Part shown: positions 1-10,745 of the stretch, piece after piece
Layout: each line of letters begins with the position of its first letter
Numbering within the stretch: position 1 is the stretch's first letter
Origin: Methylococcales bacterium
GTDB lineage: Bacteria; Pseudomonadota; Gammaproteobacteria; Methylococcales; Methylomonadaceae
Reading direction: 5' to 3'
Length of the DNA: 64,000 nucleotides
NCBI GenBank assembly: GCA_030753675.1
Contig: JASMBU010000009.1
Location: forward strand, 1-64,000
Notes under the pieces: generated by a model
The model's input: the letters and a program-made list of their open reading frames with translations, nothing else
Database searches by the model: none
Told to the model about the DNA's origin: nothing
Position numbers and translations under genes: made by a program

Positions 1-117
1 TACGACCAACAAGCCCGTGTCCAAGACATTTTTAAACGCTTTAATTATGATAGAATTGCGACCCACAACGACTTGGCCGGCAACCCCCGCGTTACCACCG
101 GCGTTTATAACACTTAA
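1..117 (+). CDS. prmC: Release factor glutamine methyltransferase PrmC, C-terminal end (partial)
   Basis: Only the last 38 codons are present. The reading frame is open from base 1 and stops at 115-117. The tail (YDQQARVQDIFKRF, then THNDLAGNPRVT) matches the conserved end of PrmC/HemK, where the motif H-x-DLAG-x-PR precedes the stop. PrmC methylates the glutamine of the GGQ motif in peptide release factors 1 and 2. A JAMM peptidase begins 44 bases downstream on the same strand, possibly in the same transcript. The catalytic domain with its NPPY motif is outside the window, so the call rests on the tail alone. Confidence 0.8.
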   Translation, partial: YDQQARVQDIFKRFNYDRIATHNDLAGNPRVTTGVYNT

Positions 118-161
118 ATACGCAAACGACTGTATTAACCACTCACTGAACTCATCGCCCC

Positions 162-581
162 ATGACTGCTAACGACATAAGAATTCCACGCCGCATCACC
201 AACGAGCTATTACATCTCGCTCAATTGTCACCGACAAAAGAAGTTTGCGGTCTGGTCGGTAGCAAAGCCGGTATTCCACACCGTTGTTACCATGTAGATA
301 ATGTTGCCGAATGCCCTGAACAACGTTTTTTATTGGATGCCCAACAACAAATTCAAGCGATGACGGCGATCCGCGAGCGCGGAGAAGATTTCTTTGCCAT
401 CTTCCACTCCCACCCTACCAGTCCTGCCATCCCTTCAGAAACCGATATTAAAATGGCTAACTACCCCGATATCATTCAGATGATTATTTCCTTAAATACC
501 AAAGGCATCCTTGAGTTGCGGGCGTTTAAACTAGACACCCCACAGCCTCAAGAAATCAAACTCACACTCTTTAATGATTAA
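162..581 (+). CDS. JAMM/Mov34-type zinc metallopeptidase (Mec-like)
   Basis: A 139-residue protein with a complete bacterial JAMM signature: Glu27 in KEVCGLVG, then His82-x-His84 and Asp95 in the HSHP..PS..D block. These residues bind zinc and activate water. Bacterial members of this size cleave after the C-terminal Gly-Gly of ubiquitin-like sulfur carriers; mycobacterial Mec and Pseudomonas QbsD are examples. The gene follows prmC at a short distance and converges on gatB with 18 bases between the stops. A MoeB/ThiF-type E1, the natural partner, is in this window but about 18 kb away. The family call is secure; the substrate is inferred. Confidence 0.85.
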   Translation: MTANDIRIPRRITNELLHLAQLSPTKEVCGLVGSKAGIPHRCYHVDNVAECPEQRFLLDAQQQIQAMTAIRERGEDFFAIFHSHPTSPAIPSETDIKMANYPDIIQMIISLNTKGILELRAFKLDTPQPQEIKLTLFND

Positions 582-599
582 CTTTCCAAGAAAGCAGGC

Positions 600-2033
600 T
601 TAACGCTTTAATTTTGCCTTCAACATCGCATTCACTTCACCGGGATTTGCTTTACCTTGCGTCAACTTCATCACCTGACCAACAAAAAAACCAAACACCT
701 TATCTTTACCGGACAAATACTGCTCAACTTGACCGGCATTATTGGCAATCACCTCATCAATAATAGCTTCAATAGCACCGGAATCGGTAATTTGCTTTAA
801 GCCCTTCTGGTCAATAATTTCATCGGCCGTTTGATCGCTGTTCCATAACGCCTCAAAAACCTGCTTGGCAATTTTCCCCGAAATCGTATTATCCGCTATC
901 CTCGCCAACAAGCCGGCAAAACGCGCATGTCCGATCGGGCTTTGAGTAATATCTAACCCATCCTTATTTAAGGCACCGGCTAAATGACCGGTCACCCAAT
1001 TGGTACATAACTTTGCCTCACAGCCCGAAGCACTGATAACCGCTTCATAGTAATCAGCCATGTCTTTGGAATGAGTCAATAACACTGCGGTCTCTTCATC
1101 GACACCATACTGTTCTTTAAAGCGCAATTTTTTAGCATCCGGTAATTCCGGCAATTCGCCACGCGCTTGTTCTATCAATGCCTCCGTAATGACTACCGGC
1201 AATAAATCAGGGTCCGGGAAATAACGGTAATCGTTAGCTTCTTCCTTACTCCGCATAGAGCGGGTTTCATCCAAATCAGAATCATAAAGCCGCGTTTCTT
1301 GCACCACACTCAATCCCGACTCAATCCGGTCAATCTGGCGTTCTACTTCATGATTAATAGCTTTCTCAACAAAGCGAAAAGAATTTAAGTTCTTAATCTC
1401 CGCCCGAATACCAAATTCCGCCTGCCCTTTAGGGCGCACAGAAACATTCGCATCACAACGAAAAGACCCTTCCTGCATATTGCCATCACAAATGCCTAAG
1501 TAACGCACCAATGTATGTATCTTTTTCATATAGGCAACGGCTTCTTTAGCTGAACGCATATCCGGCTCTGAAACAATTTCCAGCAATGGTGTGCCTGCCC
1601 GATTTAAATCTATCCCTGACAAACCCTGAAAATCCTCATGCAATGATTTACCGGCATCTTCTTCCAAATGCGCCCGGGTCACACCGATGCGTTTAGTCTC
1701 ACCCTCGACTTCAATATCCAAAACCCCTTGACCGACGATCGGTAATTCAAATTGACTAATCTGGTAGCCTTTTGGCAAATCAGGGTAAAAATAATTTTTC
1801 CTCGAGAAAACCGAATAAGGCGCTATTTCTGCCCCGATCGCCACACCAAACCGCAGCGCTAAATGCATCGCTTGTTCATTTAATACCGGCAAGACGCCGG
1901 GCAAACCTAAATCAACCGCACACGCCTGGGTATTTGGCTCAGCGCCATAGGCGGTCGATGCACCTGAAAATATTTTCGATTTTGTTGCAAGTTGGGCGTG
2001 AATCTCTAACCCAATGACTGTTTCCCATTCCAT
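600..2033 (-). CDS. gatB: Aspartyl/glutamyl-tRNA amidotransferase subunit B
   Basis: A full-length GatB of 477 residues, last gene of the gatC-gatA-gatB operon. GatB binds misacylated Glu-tRNA(Gln) or Asp-tRNA(Asn), activates the side chain with ATP and uses ammonia channelled from GatA. The N-terminal motifs [13 protein letters not shown] and [14 protein letters not shown], the signature [14 protein letters not shown] and the [11 protein letters not shown]-like block (here [13 protein letters not shown]) are all present. The C-terminal YqeY-like tail ends [15 protein letters not shown], as expected. The operon implies that this organism forms Gln-tRNA and/or Asn-tRNA indirectly; which one depends on whether glnS and asnS exist elsewhere. 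Confidence 0.97.
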   Translation of the reverse strand: MEWETVIGLEIHAQLATKSKIFSGASTAYGAEPNTQACAVDLGLPGVLPVLNEQAMHLALRFGVAIGAEIAPYSVFSRKNYFYPDLPKGYQISQFELPIVGQGVLDIEVEGETKRIGVTRAHLEEDAGKSLHEDFQGLSGIDLNRAGTPLLEIVSEPDMRSAKEAVAYMKKIHTLVRYLGICDGNMQEGSFRCDANVSVRPKGQAEFGIRAEIKNLNSFRFVEKAINHEVERQIDRIESGLSVVQETRLYDSDLDETRSMRSKEEANDYRYFPDPDLLPVVITEALIEQARGELPELPDAKKLRFKEQYGVDEETAVLLTHSKDMADYYEAVISASGCEAKLCTNWVTGHLAGALNKDGLDITQSPIGHARFAGLLARIADNTISGKIAKQVFEALWNSDQTADEIIDQKGLKQITDSGAIEAIIDEVIANNAGQVEQYLSGKDKVFGFFVGQVMKLTQGKANPGEVNAMLKAKLKR

Positions 2034-2072
2034 TTAAATGCCTCTGTAACACTGACCATGTTTATCTACATA

Positions 2073-2089
2073 CACTCTTGAAAAGAGTG
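2073..2089 (-). other. Intercistronic hairpin between gatA and gatB
   Basis: A perfect 7-bp inverted repeat (CACTCTT, 3-nt loop, AAGAGTG) lies in the 76-base gap between the gatA stop and the gatB start. No T-run follows on the minus strand, so it is not a convincing terminator. It could stabilise or process the transcript. Its function is inferred only from position. Confidence 0.4.
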
Positions 2090-2109
2090 ACCTCAAAACT
2101 ACTGCTTTC

Positions 2110-3561
2110 TTATTCGATACCCGCGGGTGCTTGTTGGTGCCAATCGGTTTCCTGTTGGTACCGATGAGCCACATTGAGCAACCGTGCCTCTTCAAAATAG
2201 TTACCAATAATTTGCAACCCTACCGGTTTCTGATCCACAAACCCTGCCGGAATCGAGAGCGCCGGCAACCCAGCTAAATTAACAGCAATGGTATACATAT
2301 CAGACAAATACATTTCAATCGGGTCGCCTGATTTTTCACCCAAGCCAAAAGCCGGTGTCGGTGTCACAGGCCCCATTACCACGTCAACTTCTGACAATAC
2401 CTTTTTGAAGTCATCACTGATCAAACGACGAATTTTTTGCGCTTGAAGATAATAAGCATCGTAATAACCGGTCGATAACGCATAGGTTCCGATCAATATT
2501 CTACGTTTGACCTCTGAACCAAATCCTTCTCCACGAGAACGAATATATAGATCGTTTAAATCTTCAGGTGCTTCACAACGATGCCCGTACCGAACCCCGT
2601 CAAAACGCGATAAATTAGCAGAACACTCTGCCGGTGCGATAATATAATAAGCCGGAATAGATAAATTAATATTCGGCATGGACACTTCAACAACCTCGGC
2701 CCCTAATCGTGTATATTCAGCAACGGCATCTTCAACAACTTGCGCCATTTGTGTGTTTAAGTTGTCACCGAAGAACTCTTTAGGTAATCCTATTTTCAGC
2801 CCAGCCAATGAATCATTGAGGCCTTTAGAATAATCCGGCACCGGCTTATCGACACTGGTTGAATCACGCGAATCAAACCCAGCCATTGTCTGCAACATTA
2901 ATGCCGCATCTTCAACCGTTCGCGTCATCGGACCGCCTTGATCAAGACTGGAAGCAAATGCAATCATGCCGTAACGCGACACGCGCCCATAAGTCGGTTT
3001 CAAGCCGGTAATTCCGCAAAAAGCCGCCGGTTGCCGAATAGACCCTCCGGTATCTGTACCGGTAGCCCCAACCGCTAAACGCGCCGCTACCGCGCAAGCC
3101 GAGCCCCCTGAAGATCCTCCCGGCACCGCCGAATGATCCCAAGGATTTTTAACCGGGCCAAAAAAACTGGTTTCATTGGATGACCCCATGGCGAACTCAT
3201 CCATATTTAATTTACCTAAAGTCACCGCGCCAGCTTGATTAAATCGCTCGATGACGGTGGCGTTATAAGGTGCTTGAAAATTATCAAGCATTTTAGAACC
3301 ACAACTGGTTTTAATTCCCTGGGTACAAAAAATATCCTTATGCGCGAGCGGAATACCCGTTAAAGGGCCTGCTTTTCCATCGCTAATTAATTGGTCCGCT
3401 ATTTTGGCCTGCGCAAGGGCTTCAACTTCGGTCACCGTAATAAAACAATTTAATGCGCTGTGTTGCTTGATTCGCGCTAAGTGCGCTGTGGTTAATTCCT
3501 GACTCGAGAACTCTCTCGCCTGAAGGCCTTTAGCCAGTTCAGCGATCGTTTGATTATGCAT
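2110..3561 (-). CDS. gatA: Aspartyl/glutamyl-tRNA amidotransferase subunit A
   Basis: An amidase-signature protein that releases ammonia from glutamine for transamidation in GatCAB. The Ser-cisSer-Lys centre is visible: the lysine in PLAHKDIF and the serine-rich loop [14 protein letters not shown] followed by [16 protein letters not shown]. The ATG at 3561 (MHNQTIAEL) is chosen because it matches the usual GatA start. The frame is open to a TTG at 3570, which would sit almost on top of the AAGGAG ribosome site and add three residues. With the ATG the protein has 483 residues, normal for the family. It lies 18 bases after gatC. Confidence 0.96.
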   Translation of the reverse strand: MHNQTIAELAKGLQAREFSSQELTTAHLARIKQHSALNCFITVTEVEALAQAKIADQLISDGKAGPLTGIPLAHKDIFCTQGIKTSCGSKMLDNFQAPYNATVIERFNQAGAVTLGKLNMDEFAMGSSNETSFFGPVKNPWDHSAVPGGSSGGSACAVAARLAVGATGTDTGGSIRQPAAFCGITGLKPTYGRVSRYGMIAFASSLDQGGPMTRTVEDAALMLQTMAGFDSRDSTSVDKPVPDYSKGLNDSLAGLKIGLPKEFFGDNLNTQMAQVVEDAVAEYTRLGAEVVEVSMPNINLSIPAYYIIAPAECSANLSRFDGVRYGHRCEAPEDLNDLYIRSRGEGFGSEVKRRILIGTYALSTGYYDAYYLQAQKIRRLISDDFKKVLSEVDVVMGPVTPTPAFGLGEKSGDPIEMYLSDMYTIAVNLAGLPALSIPAGFVDQKPVGLQIIGNYFEEARLLNVAHRYQQETDWHQQAPAGIE

Positions 3562-3579
3562 ATACCTCAAAACTCCTTA

Positions 3580-3867
3580 CTAATCAATGACTTTAGGCAC
3601 TAAATACAGGCCCGCTTCAACGTCAGGCGCCTGCGCCTGAAATAATGCCCGCTGATCGCCTTCGGTGACTTCATCCACCCTCAAACGTTGAACCTGATCC
3701 ATTGGATGTGCCATCGGAGTTACCTGTTCCGTGTTCACGGAACTCATTTGCTCCACTAAATTTAAAATTCCAGAAAGTTCTTTTGCGTAACTGTCCACAT
3801 CTTGTTCGTCAATCCCAAGTCGCGCCAAATATGCAATTTTATTAACTTCTTCTGTCGTTAACGCCAT
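3580..3867 (-). CDS. gatC: Aspartyl/glutamyl-tRNA amidotransferase subunit C
   Basis: A 95-residue GatC, the small belt subunit that holds GatA and GatB together. The N-terminal pattern TTEEVNKIAYLARLG and the conserved MAHPMD block in the middle are diagnostic. It is the first gene of gatC-gatA-gatB and is divergent from mreB, with a 115-base intergenic region that must hold promoters for both directions. The gatCAB/mreB divergence is common in gammaproteobacteria. Confidence 0.95.
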   Translation of the reverse strand: MALTTEEVNKIAYLARLGIDEQDVDSYAKELSGILNLVEQMSSVNTEQVTPMAHPMDQVQRLRVDEVTEGDQRALFQAQAPDVEAGLYLVPKVID

Positions 3868-3979
3868 TTACTACTCCATGAACTAAAAATATCATTTCTT
3901 TTAGCAAATATAATACTTGATATCTTGCCCAAATACCCACTCGATTGTTAAAGTAGTATCATTTTAGTCGCAAGGATAG

Positions 3980-5029
<1,050 letters not shown>

Positions 5030-5074
5030 TTACCATTGCCAACCATTCTACTAACCCAGCTAAAGCCAACTTTT

Positions 5075-5107
5075 ACACCGTGCTACACACCTTTATCTGC
5101 ACGGTGT
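5075..5107 (+). terminator. Hairpin between mreB and mreC (possible attenuator)
   Basis: A 9-bp perfect stem (ACACCGTGC with GCACGGTGT) closes a 15-base loop in the mreB-mreC gap. There is no U-tract directly after it, so it is better seen as an attenuator, processing site or 3' stabiliser of mreB mRNA than a true terminator. Excess MreB over MreC and MreD is expected of this system; the link to this hairpin is inference. Confidence 0.4.
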
Positions 5108-5151
5108 TACAGTAAAAAATCTCTTACCAGAGCACAACTGAGGGTTCGACC

Positions 5152-6033
5152 ATAAAACCACTATTCACCACCGGCCCATCATTAAACTTCCGTCTACTGG
5201 TCACGGCCATTTTATCTGCATCCTTATTAATCACCGAACACCAAAGTAATTTCTTGGACAATACGCGTAATGCATTGTCCATAATTACTTATCCCTTAGA
5301 GCGACTTGTCAACCTACCACCACAACTCAATCAAACACTTACCGACTCTCTACTGACCTATCAAGACGTTGTCGATGAAAACACTCGACTCAAAGAACAA
5401 CAGTTCAAAACTCAAACCAAGCTACTTAAACTGGCTGCTCTGGAAAAAGAAAATATTCGTCTACAAGCCCTACTGGGTAACTCTTTCACACTGGGTGAAC
5501 AACTCCTATCAGCCGAAGTATTATCTATAAACCTAGCCCCCTATGAGCACACGATTGCCTTAAATAAAGGCAGTCGATTTAGTATCCATAAGAACCAACC
5601 GGTGCTAAATATTAACGGTGTTGTCGGCCAAGTGACACGCTCGACCCCGATGCGTTCTGAAGTCTTACTCATTTCAGATCCCAGCCATGCCATTCCAGTA
5701 CAAATCAACCGTAACGGGCTCTATACCATTGCCGTCGGTAGTGGCCAACTCAATCAACTTAATTTACCTTACCTCCCTAACAACAGCGATATTCAGCCCG
5801 GTGACCTACTCATTACCTCAGGACTTGGAGGCACCTTCCCGCAAGGCTATCCCGTCGCGACTGTAAAAACAGTCATCTCGCAACCCGACAAACCCTTTGC
5901 TATCATAACGGCTACACCGAAAGCCCAACTGGATCGTATTCGCGAATTATTGGTTGTTTGGAGTAACCCCACCCCAATCCCCTTACTTAATCCTTCTAAA
6001 ACGCCTACCCCCCAAAACAATGAGCCCGACTAA
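5152..6033 (+). CDS. mreC: Rod shape-determining protein MreC (apparent ATA start)
   Basis: MreC is the bitopic inner-membrane partner that links MreB to PBP2 and RodA. The first ordinary start codon in frame is a TTG at 5254, but that would delete the membrane anchor. The frame is open upstream to a stop at 5113, and reading from ATA at 5152 gives (M)KPLFTTGPSLNFRL, then LLVTAILSASLLI. That matches E. coli MreC (MKPIFSRGPSLQIRL) almost residue for residue. A GAGGG ribosome site sits 7 bases before the ATA. The protein is then 293 residues with one N-terminal helix, a coiled coil at about residues 65-105 and the beta-rich MreC domain after it. Its end overlaps mreD by 14 bases. Confidence 0.9.
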   Translation: MKPLFTTGPSLNFRLLVTAILSASLLITEHQSNFLDNTRNALSIITYPLERLVNLPPQLNQTLTDSLLTYQDVVDENTRLKEQQFKTQTKLLKLAALEKENIRLQALLGNSFTLGEQLLSAEVLSINLAPYEHTIALNKGSRFSIHKNQPVLNINGVVGQVTRSTPMRSEVLLISDPSHAIPVQINRNGLYTIAVGSGQLNQLNLPYLPNNSDIQPGDLLITSGLGGTFPQGYPVATVKTVISQPDKPFAIITATPKAQLDRIRELLVVWSNPTPIPLLNPSKTPTPQNNEPD

Positions 6034-6502
6034 TCAACTTAATTACATCTTTTACCTTGGCTCGCTAAGTCTGGCATTTATGTTGCGCATACTACCGCTA
6101 CCCCCTTCGGTTCAACTAATAGCACCGGACTGGGTTTTACTGGTTTTAATCTACTGGCTACTATCAGAACCCCATAAAATCGGTATTTTTCATGCCTTCT
6201 TGATTGGTCTTCTGATTGATGTTCTCACCGGCCGTATTCTCGGGCAGCACCCATCCGGCTATATCTTTGCGGCTTATCTCTGCCTTACACTACACAAACG
6301 ACTACAAAACATTCGATTAATACAACAATGTTTCTTTATTTTTTTAATCCTTTTTATCGCTCAATCAATCATACTCTGGACCGACACATTTCAGCGCCCT
6401 CTCTCTTATAATACAGCCTTCTGGCTACCCGCATTAAGCGGCACCATTTTTTGGCCCGTCGTAAGGTACTTGTTACGCCGTTGCCAACAAGGGTTCCATT
6501 AA
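6020..6502 (+). CDS. mreD: Rod shape-determining membrane protein MreD
   Basis: A hydrophobic 160-residue protein with five to six predicted membrane segments, the size of E. coli MreD (162). The start at 6020 (MSPTNQLNYIF) is chosen because it gives a family-length protein and a 14-base overlap with mreC; an earlier ATG at 5954 would add 22 non-hydrophobic residues. The loop LIGLLIDVLTGRILGQHP carries the conserved D-x-L-x-G pattern of MreD. It acts in the elongasome with MreC and RodA. Confidence 0.9.
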   Translation: MSPTNQLNYIFYLGSLSLAFMLRILPLPPSVQLIAPDWVLLVLIYWLLSEPHKIGIFHAFLIGLLIDVLTGRILGQHPSGYIFAAYLCLTLHKRLQNIRLIQQCFFIFLILFIAQSIILWTDTFQRPLSYNTAFWLPALSGTIFWPVVRYLLRRCQQGFH

Positions 6503-6529
6503 TTTTTAGATTTACGCTAATTCCTGACC

Positions 6530-8359
6530 ATGCCCCAGCACTTCGCTTTACAAAATATTTATTCAGAAAATAGACTATTTCTCAGTCGTATCGTGGTGAT
6601 ATTTTCACTGATCCTTTTACTTTTAACAGCCCTCATTGCACGATTAGTCTATTTACAAATATCCGGCCACGAATACTACAGTACTCAAGCAAACAATAAC
6701 CGCATCAAAGTAGCAACGTTACCCCCAACACGCGGTATTATTTACGACCGCTATGGGAAAATATTAGCTGAAAATATCCCGGCATACAGCTTAGAATTAA
6801 CGCCTGAATTAACACCTAATATTGATGAAACGCTGACACGATTAAAACGCTTACTTAATCTTACAGAAGAAAGAGTCAACCAATTTAAGCAACAATTACC
6901 ACGTCATCGTTCATTCGATAGCATCCCCTTATTAATGAAAATGGATGATGCAACAGTTGCTCGATTTGCTGTGATACAGCATGAATATCCCGGGGTAGAT
7001 ATTCATGCTCGTCTTATCCGTCATTATCCCTATGGTAAAATTGGCGCTCACTTAGTCGGTTATGTTGGACGAATCAATGAAACTGAGCTGAAAGCACTCT
7101 CAGCAACAGATTACAAAGGCACCCATACCCTTGGGAAAACCGGTATTGAAAAAACCTATGAATCAGAGCTCCATGGTACCCCTGGCCATGCAGAAATTGA
7201 AACTAACGCCCAACTACGCCCCATAAAAACCCTAAAATCAGAAGCCTCAATCGCTGGTAAGGACCTACACCTATCCGTAGATATCGAATTACAACGCATT
7301 GCTTCTCACGCCTTTCAAAACCACAGCGGTGCGGTTGTCGCGATTGAAATTACTACTGGGGATATTTTAACCATGCTTAGCCAACCAGGCTTTGACCCTA
7401 ATCCATTTTCTTCCGGAATCTCTACGACGGCCTATAACGCTCTGCAACACTCTGATCAAAAACCGTTGTTTGATCGTGCCCTAAGAGGTCAATACCCTCC
7501 AGGCTCAACACTTAAACCTTTTATTGGTCTCGCTGGACTCCAATTCGGGCTAACCCAAATCAATACCACTTTATTCTGTCCGGGTTATTATCAACTCCCT
7601 AATGTCAGCCATCGTTACCGTGACTGGAAAACATGGGGTCACGGTCTGGTGACACTCAATGATGCTATCGTACAATCATGTGATGTTTATTTTTATGATC
7701 TTGCCCGCACCTTAGGTATTGACCGCATTCACCAGTTCCTCGGGCAATTTGGCTTTGGCCAAAAAACCGGCATTGATTTAATCGGTGAAAAATCAGGCAC
7801 ACTGCCATCCAGAGCCTGGAAACGTCAACATAAAAAATTACCTTGGTACCCGGGTGAAACCTTAATCACCGGTATTGGCCAAGGCTTCATGCAAACCACG
7901 CCACTGCAGTTAGCCGTAGCTTCGGCAACTTTAGCGAATCAAGGCACCCTTGTTAAACCGCATCTGCTCAAACAAGATACTCGCTTGAATAGCGACCCGG
8001 CTAACCCAAAAACCGACCTTAACCCGGCGTACATCCGTGACATTATTAATTCCATGATTAATGTCGTGCATACACCCAAAGGAACCGCCTACAAACTCAG
8101 CAAAAACATCGCTTTTAAAATCGCTGGAAAAACCGGAACAGCTCAAGTATTCACAATTAAACAAAAAGAAAAATATGACGCCAAAAAATTAACCTCAAAA
8201 CTTCTCGACCATGCCTTATTTATTGCCTTTGCACCGGCTAAATCACCTAAAATAGCAGTGGCTGTCATTGTCGAAAACGGTGGGCATGGCGGCACAACCG
8301 CTGCCCCAATTGCCAAAAAAATTATTACCGAATATTTAAATAAAAATGCAGCCCTATGA
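6530..8359 (+). CDS. mrdA: Penicillin-binding protein 2, elongasome transpeptidase
   Basis: A 609-residue class B PBP that cross-links lateral wall peptidoglycan. It has one N-terminal membrane anchor (about residues 20-42), a dimerisation domain that begins with TRGIIYDRYGKILAEN, and a transpeptidase domain. The catalytic motifs are Ser326-x-x-Lys in PPGSTLKP, SCD in IVQSCDVYFYDLA and KTG in AGKTGTAQV. The SCD form of the second motif is typical of PBP2. The stop overlaps the rodA start by four bases (ATGA), so the two partners are probably translationally coupled. Confidence 0.97.
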   Translation: MPQHFALQNIYSENRLFLSRIVVIFSLILLLLTALIARLVYLQISGHEYYSTQANNNRIKVATLPPTRGIIYDRYGKILAENIPAYSLELTPELTPNIDETLTRLKRLLNLTEERVNQFKQQLPRHRSFDSIPLLMKMDDATVARFAVIQHEYPGVDIHARLIRHYPYGKIGAHLVGYVGRINETELKALSATDYKGTHTLGKTGIEKTYESELHGTPGHAEIETNAQLRPIKTLKSEASIAGKDLHLSVDIELQRIASHAFQNHSGAVVAIEITTGDILTMLSQPGFDPNPFSSGISTTAYNALQHSDQKPLFDRALRGQYPPGSTLKPFIGLAGLQFGLTQINTTLFCPGYYQLPNVSHRYRDWKTWGHGLVTLNDAIVQSCDVYFYDLARTLGIDRIHQFLGQFGFGQKTGIDLIGEKSGTLPSRAWKRQHKKLPWYPGETLITGIGQGFMQTTPLQLAVASATLANQGTLVKPHLLKQDTRLNSDPANPKTDLNPAYIRDIINSMINVVHTPKGTAYKLSKNIAFKIAGKTGTAQVFTIKQKEKYDAKKLTSKLLDHALFIAFAPAKSPKIAVAVIVENGGHGGTTAAPIAKKIITEYLNKNAAL

Positions 8360-9486
8360 TTAATGAAACACGCCCTGAACAATTTGAGACCCACTCACCA
8401 GTCACTCGGTTTCTTAGTCGCATTCACCTAGACAGCTTATTACTCGCTGGCTTACTCTTACTCTCTTTACTCAGCCTGCTCATTTTATACAGCACCAGTG
8501 GACAACATATAGATACCCTGTTACGTCAAACCACACGGATCGCTATTGCCTTCTCAGCCATGCTTTTTATCGCGCAAATTCACCCGAATCATATCAAAAG
8601 ATATGCCATAAATTTATACCTTATCGGTATTGCTTTATTACTCGCCGTTCTATTTTTTGGGGAAATAGGTAAAGGCGCTCAACGCTGGCTTGATTTAGGA
8701 TTCTTTCGTTTTCAACCGTCAGAAATGATCAAAATTACAACCCCTATCGCCATTGCCTGGTATTTTTCAGAACACTCGATACCGCCTCGTTGGAAAGAAT
8801 TTTTTATCGCCTCCCTACTGGTCGCCATTCCGACAATCCTAATAGCCAAACAACCTGATCTGGGTACCGCCATTTTAATTGCTAGTTCAGGCGCTGCTGT
8901 CTTTTTCTTTGCTGGAATCTCTTGGCGGATCATCTTTTCCTCCGGTAGCGCCTTAATCGCACTATTGCCTGTGTTATGGCATTTCATGCACGACTATCAA
9001 CGCGCCCGCGTGCTGACCTTTCTCAACCCAGAGAGCGACCCACTAGGCAAGGGCTACCACATCATCCAATCTAAAATAGCCATTGGTTCTGGTGGACTTT
9101 ACGGCAAAGGCTGGCTTGCCAGCACACAAGCAAAATTAGATTTTCTTCCTGAGCGCTCGACTGATTTTATATTTGCTGTTTTCGCTGAAGAATTTGGACT
9201 ATGGGGTTGTTTGTGTTTACTCTTTTTATATCTACTCATTACTTTGCGCTCGCTGTACATCGCCGTTGAGGCACAAGATACTTTTTCCCGGATCCTAGCC
9301 GGTAGTTTATCATTTACTTTCTTTGTTTATGTGTTTGTCAACATTGGCATGGTCATTGGTCTTTTACCGGTCGTTGGCGTACCCTTACCGCTTATTAGTT
9401 ATGGTGGAACATCGATGGTGACACTGCTCATCGGATTCGGTATTCTTATGTCTATCCATACGCATAAAAGTCTGCTACCTCATTAA
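8356..9486 (+). CDS. rodA: Peptidoglycan glycosyltransferase RodA
   Basis: A SEDS-family polytopic membrane protein of 376 residues that polymerises lipid II in complex with PBP2. The signatures GAQRWLDLGFFRFQPSE and KQPDLGTAILI and the C-terminal PLPLISYGGTSMV block are intact. About ten membrane segments are visible. It is coupled to mrdA by a four-base overlap, and a lytic transglycosylase follows after 32 bases. Confidence 0.97.
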   Translation: MINETRPEQFETHSPVTRFLSRIHLDSLLLAGLLLLSLLSLLILYSTSGQHIDTLLRQTTRIAIAFSAMLFIAQIHPNHIKRYAINLYLIGIALLLAVLFFGEIGKGAQRWLDLGFFRFQPSEMIKITTPIAIAWYFSEHSIPPRWKEFFIASLLVAIPTILIAKQPDLGTAILIASSGAAVFFFAGISWRIIFSSGSALIALLPVLWHFMHDYQRARVLTFLNPESDPLGKGYHIIQSKIAIGSGGLYGKGWLASTQAKLDFLPERSTDFIFAVFAEEFGLWGCLCLLFLYLLITLRSLYIAVEAQDTFSRILAGSLSFTFFVYVFVNIGMVIGLLPVVGVPLPLISYGGTSMVTLLIGFGILMSIHTHKSLLPH

Positions 9487-9518
9487 CCATAGTTACTACT
9501 GACCTATTGTCCTAAAAT

Positions 9519-10745
9519 ATGACTCTCCAAAACAAACACTGCACTTTCAGCATCTTTATCGGTCTACTCGGCGCGGCTTTAATGGCTCCTTGCCTCGCCG
9601 AGAAAGTCACTTATAGCCTTGAACAATCTCAAGCCACTCAATACATTATTATTCCAGGCGACACGCTATGGGGAGCCTTCAAAAAACTCAATCTTCCCAC
9701 ACGGTCATGGTCAACTATTTTAGCCAACAACCCTCAGATAAAGGACCGTAACAACGTCCATCCTGGGGATATTATTTACCTGAGCGAGCGACCACCACAA
9801 CCCACACCGCACACTCCGAATTTGCTTTCTCCAAAAATCAATACTTTTATTGATACCATGGTCGCTGAACATTCATTTAGCCGCTCTGCGCTGGTTACTC
9901 TTTTTCAATCGGTAAAAATAAAAGAACCTATTATCAAGGCTATTTCTAAACCGGCTGAAAAACGTCTGGTCTGGCACCAATATAAGAAGATCTTCTTAAC
10001 CCCAAAAAGAATTCAACAAGGTGTCTCTTTCTGGAAAAAGCATGAAAGTGAACTCAGTCAGGTCGAAAAAAAATATGGTGTTCCTGCAAAAATTATTGTC
10101 GCTATCATTGGTGTTGAAACCTATTACGGTAAAATCACTGGTAAGCATCGTGTCATTGACGCTCTGGCAACCATCGCCTTTGGCTACCCTAAGCGAGAAA
10201 CTTTCTTTACCAACGAATTAAAACAATTTCTTATTTTATGCCGTGATGAAGACATGGACCCCTTAGTTCCAACCGGTTCCTATGCGGGTGCAATGGGCAT
10301 CCCTCAATTTATGCCGAGTAGTTTCAGACATTACGCTGCTGATTTTGATGGCGATCAAAAACGTAACATCTGGTCCAATCATGGCGATGTTTTTGCCAGT
10401 ATTGCCAATTACTTTATCCGCCATCACTGGCAACCCGAACAACCGGTGGCCTTTAAGATTCAACATAAAACAGATGCTTTTAATCAGGCTCTCTCAAAAG
10501 GACTCAAACCCGATACGACCGTTTCCGCCCTTCAAAATAGGAATCTTCATCTGGCCTTTCCTGAATCACTAAACCCAACCAATCGGGTTAAATTACTGCG
10601 CTTCCACCAAAAAGAAACCATTGATTTATGGCTCGGATTACAAAACTTTTATGCCATTACCCGATATAACCATAGTCCGCTCTACGCCATGGCTGTTTTC
10701 CAACTCAGCGAGGCCATAGATACACGCCGAACTACCCATGACTAA
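9519..10745 (+). CDS. mltB: LysM-MltB fusion: lytic murein transglycosylase B with N-terminal LysM
   Basis: A 408-residue exported enzyme that cleaves glycan strands to form 1,6-anhydro ends. After a signal peptide (about residues 1-27) there is a LysM-like module at about 40-88 (QYIIIPGDTLWGAF, NVHPGDIIYL). The MltB catalytic domain runs from about 105 to the end, with the catalytic Glu200 in IIGVETYYGKITG and the GAMGIPQFMPSSF motif. Classical MltB is a lipoprotein without LysM. Here no good lipobox is seen (MAPC has proline before the cysteine), so the LysM may replace the lipid anchor. The end overlaps rlpA by 8 bases. Confidence 0.92.
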   Translation: MTLQNKHCTFSIFIGLLGAALMAPCLAEKVTYSLEQSQATQYIIIPGDTLWGAFKKLNLPTRSWSTILANNPQIKDRNNVHPGDIIYLSERPPQPTPHTPNLLSPKINTFIDTMVAEHSFSRSALVTLFQSVKIKEPIIKAISKPAEKRLVWHQYKKIFLTPKRIQQGVSFWKKHESELSQVEKKYGVPAKIIVAIIGVETYYGKITGKHRVIDALATIAFGYPKRETFFTNELKQFLILCRDEDMDPLVPTGSYAGAMGIPQFMPSSFRHYAADFDGDQKRNIWSNHGDVFASIANYFIRHHWQPEQPVAFKIQHKTDAFNQALSKGLKPDTTVSALQNRNLHLAFPESLNPTNRVKLLRFHQKETIDLWLGLQNFYAITRYNHSPLYAMAVFQLSEAIDTRRTTHD

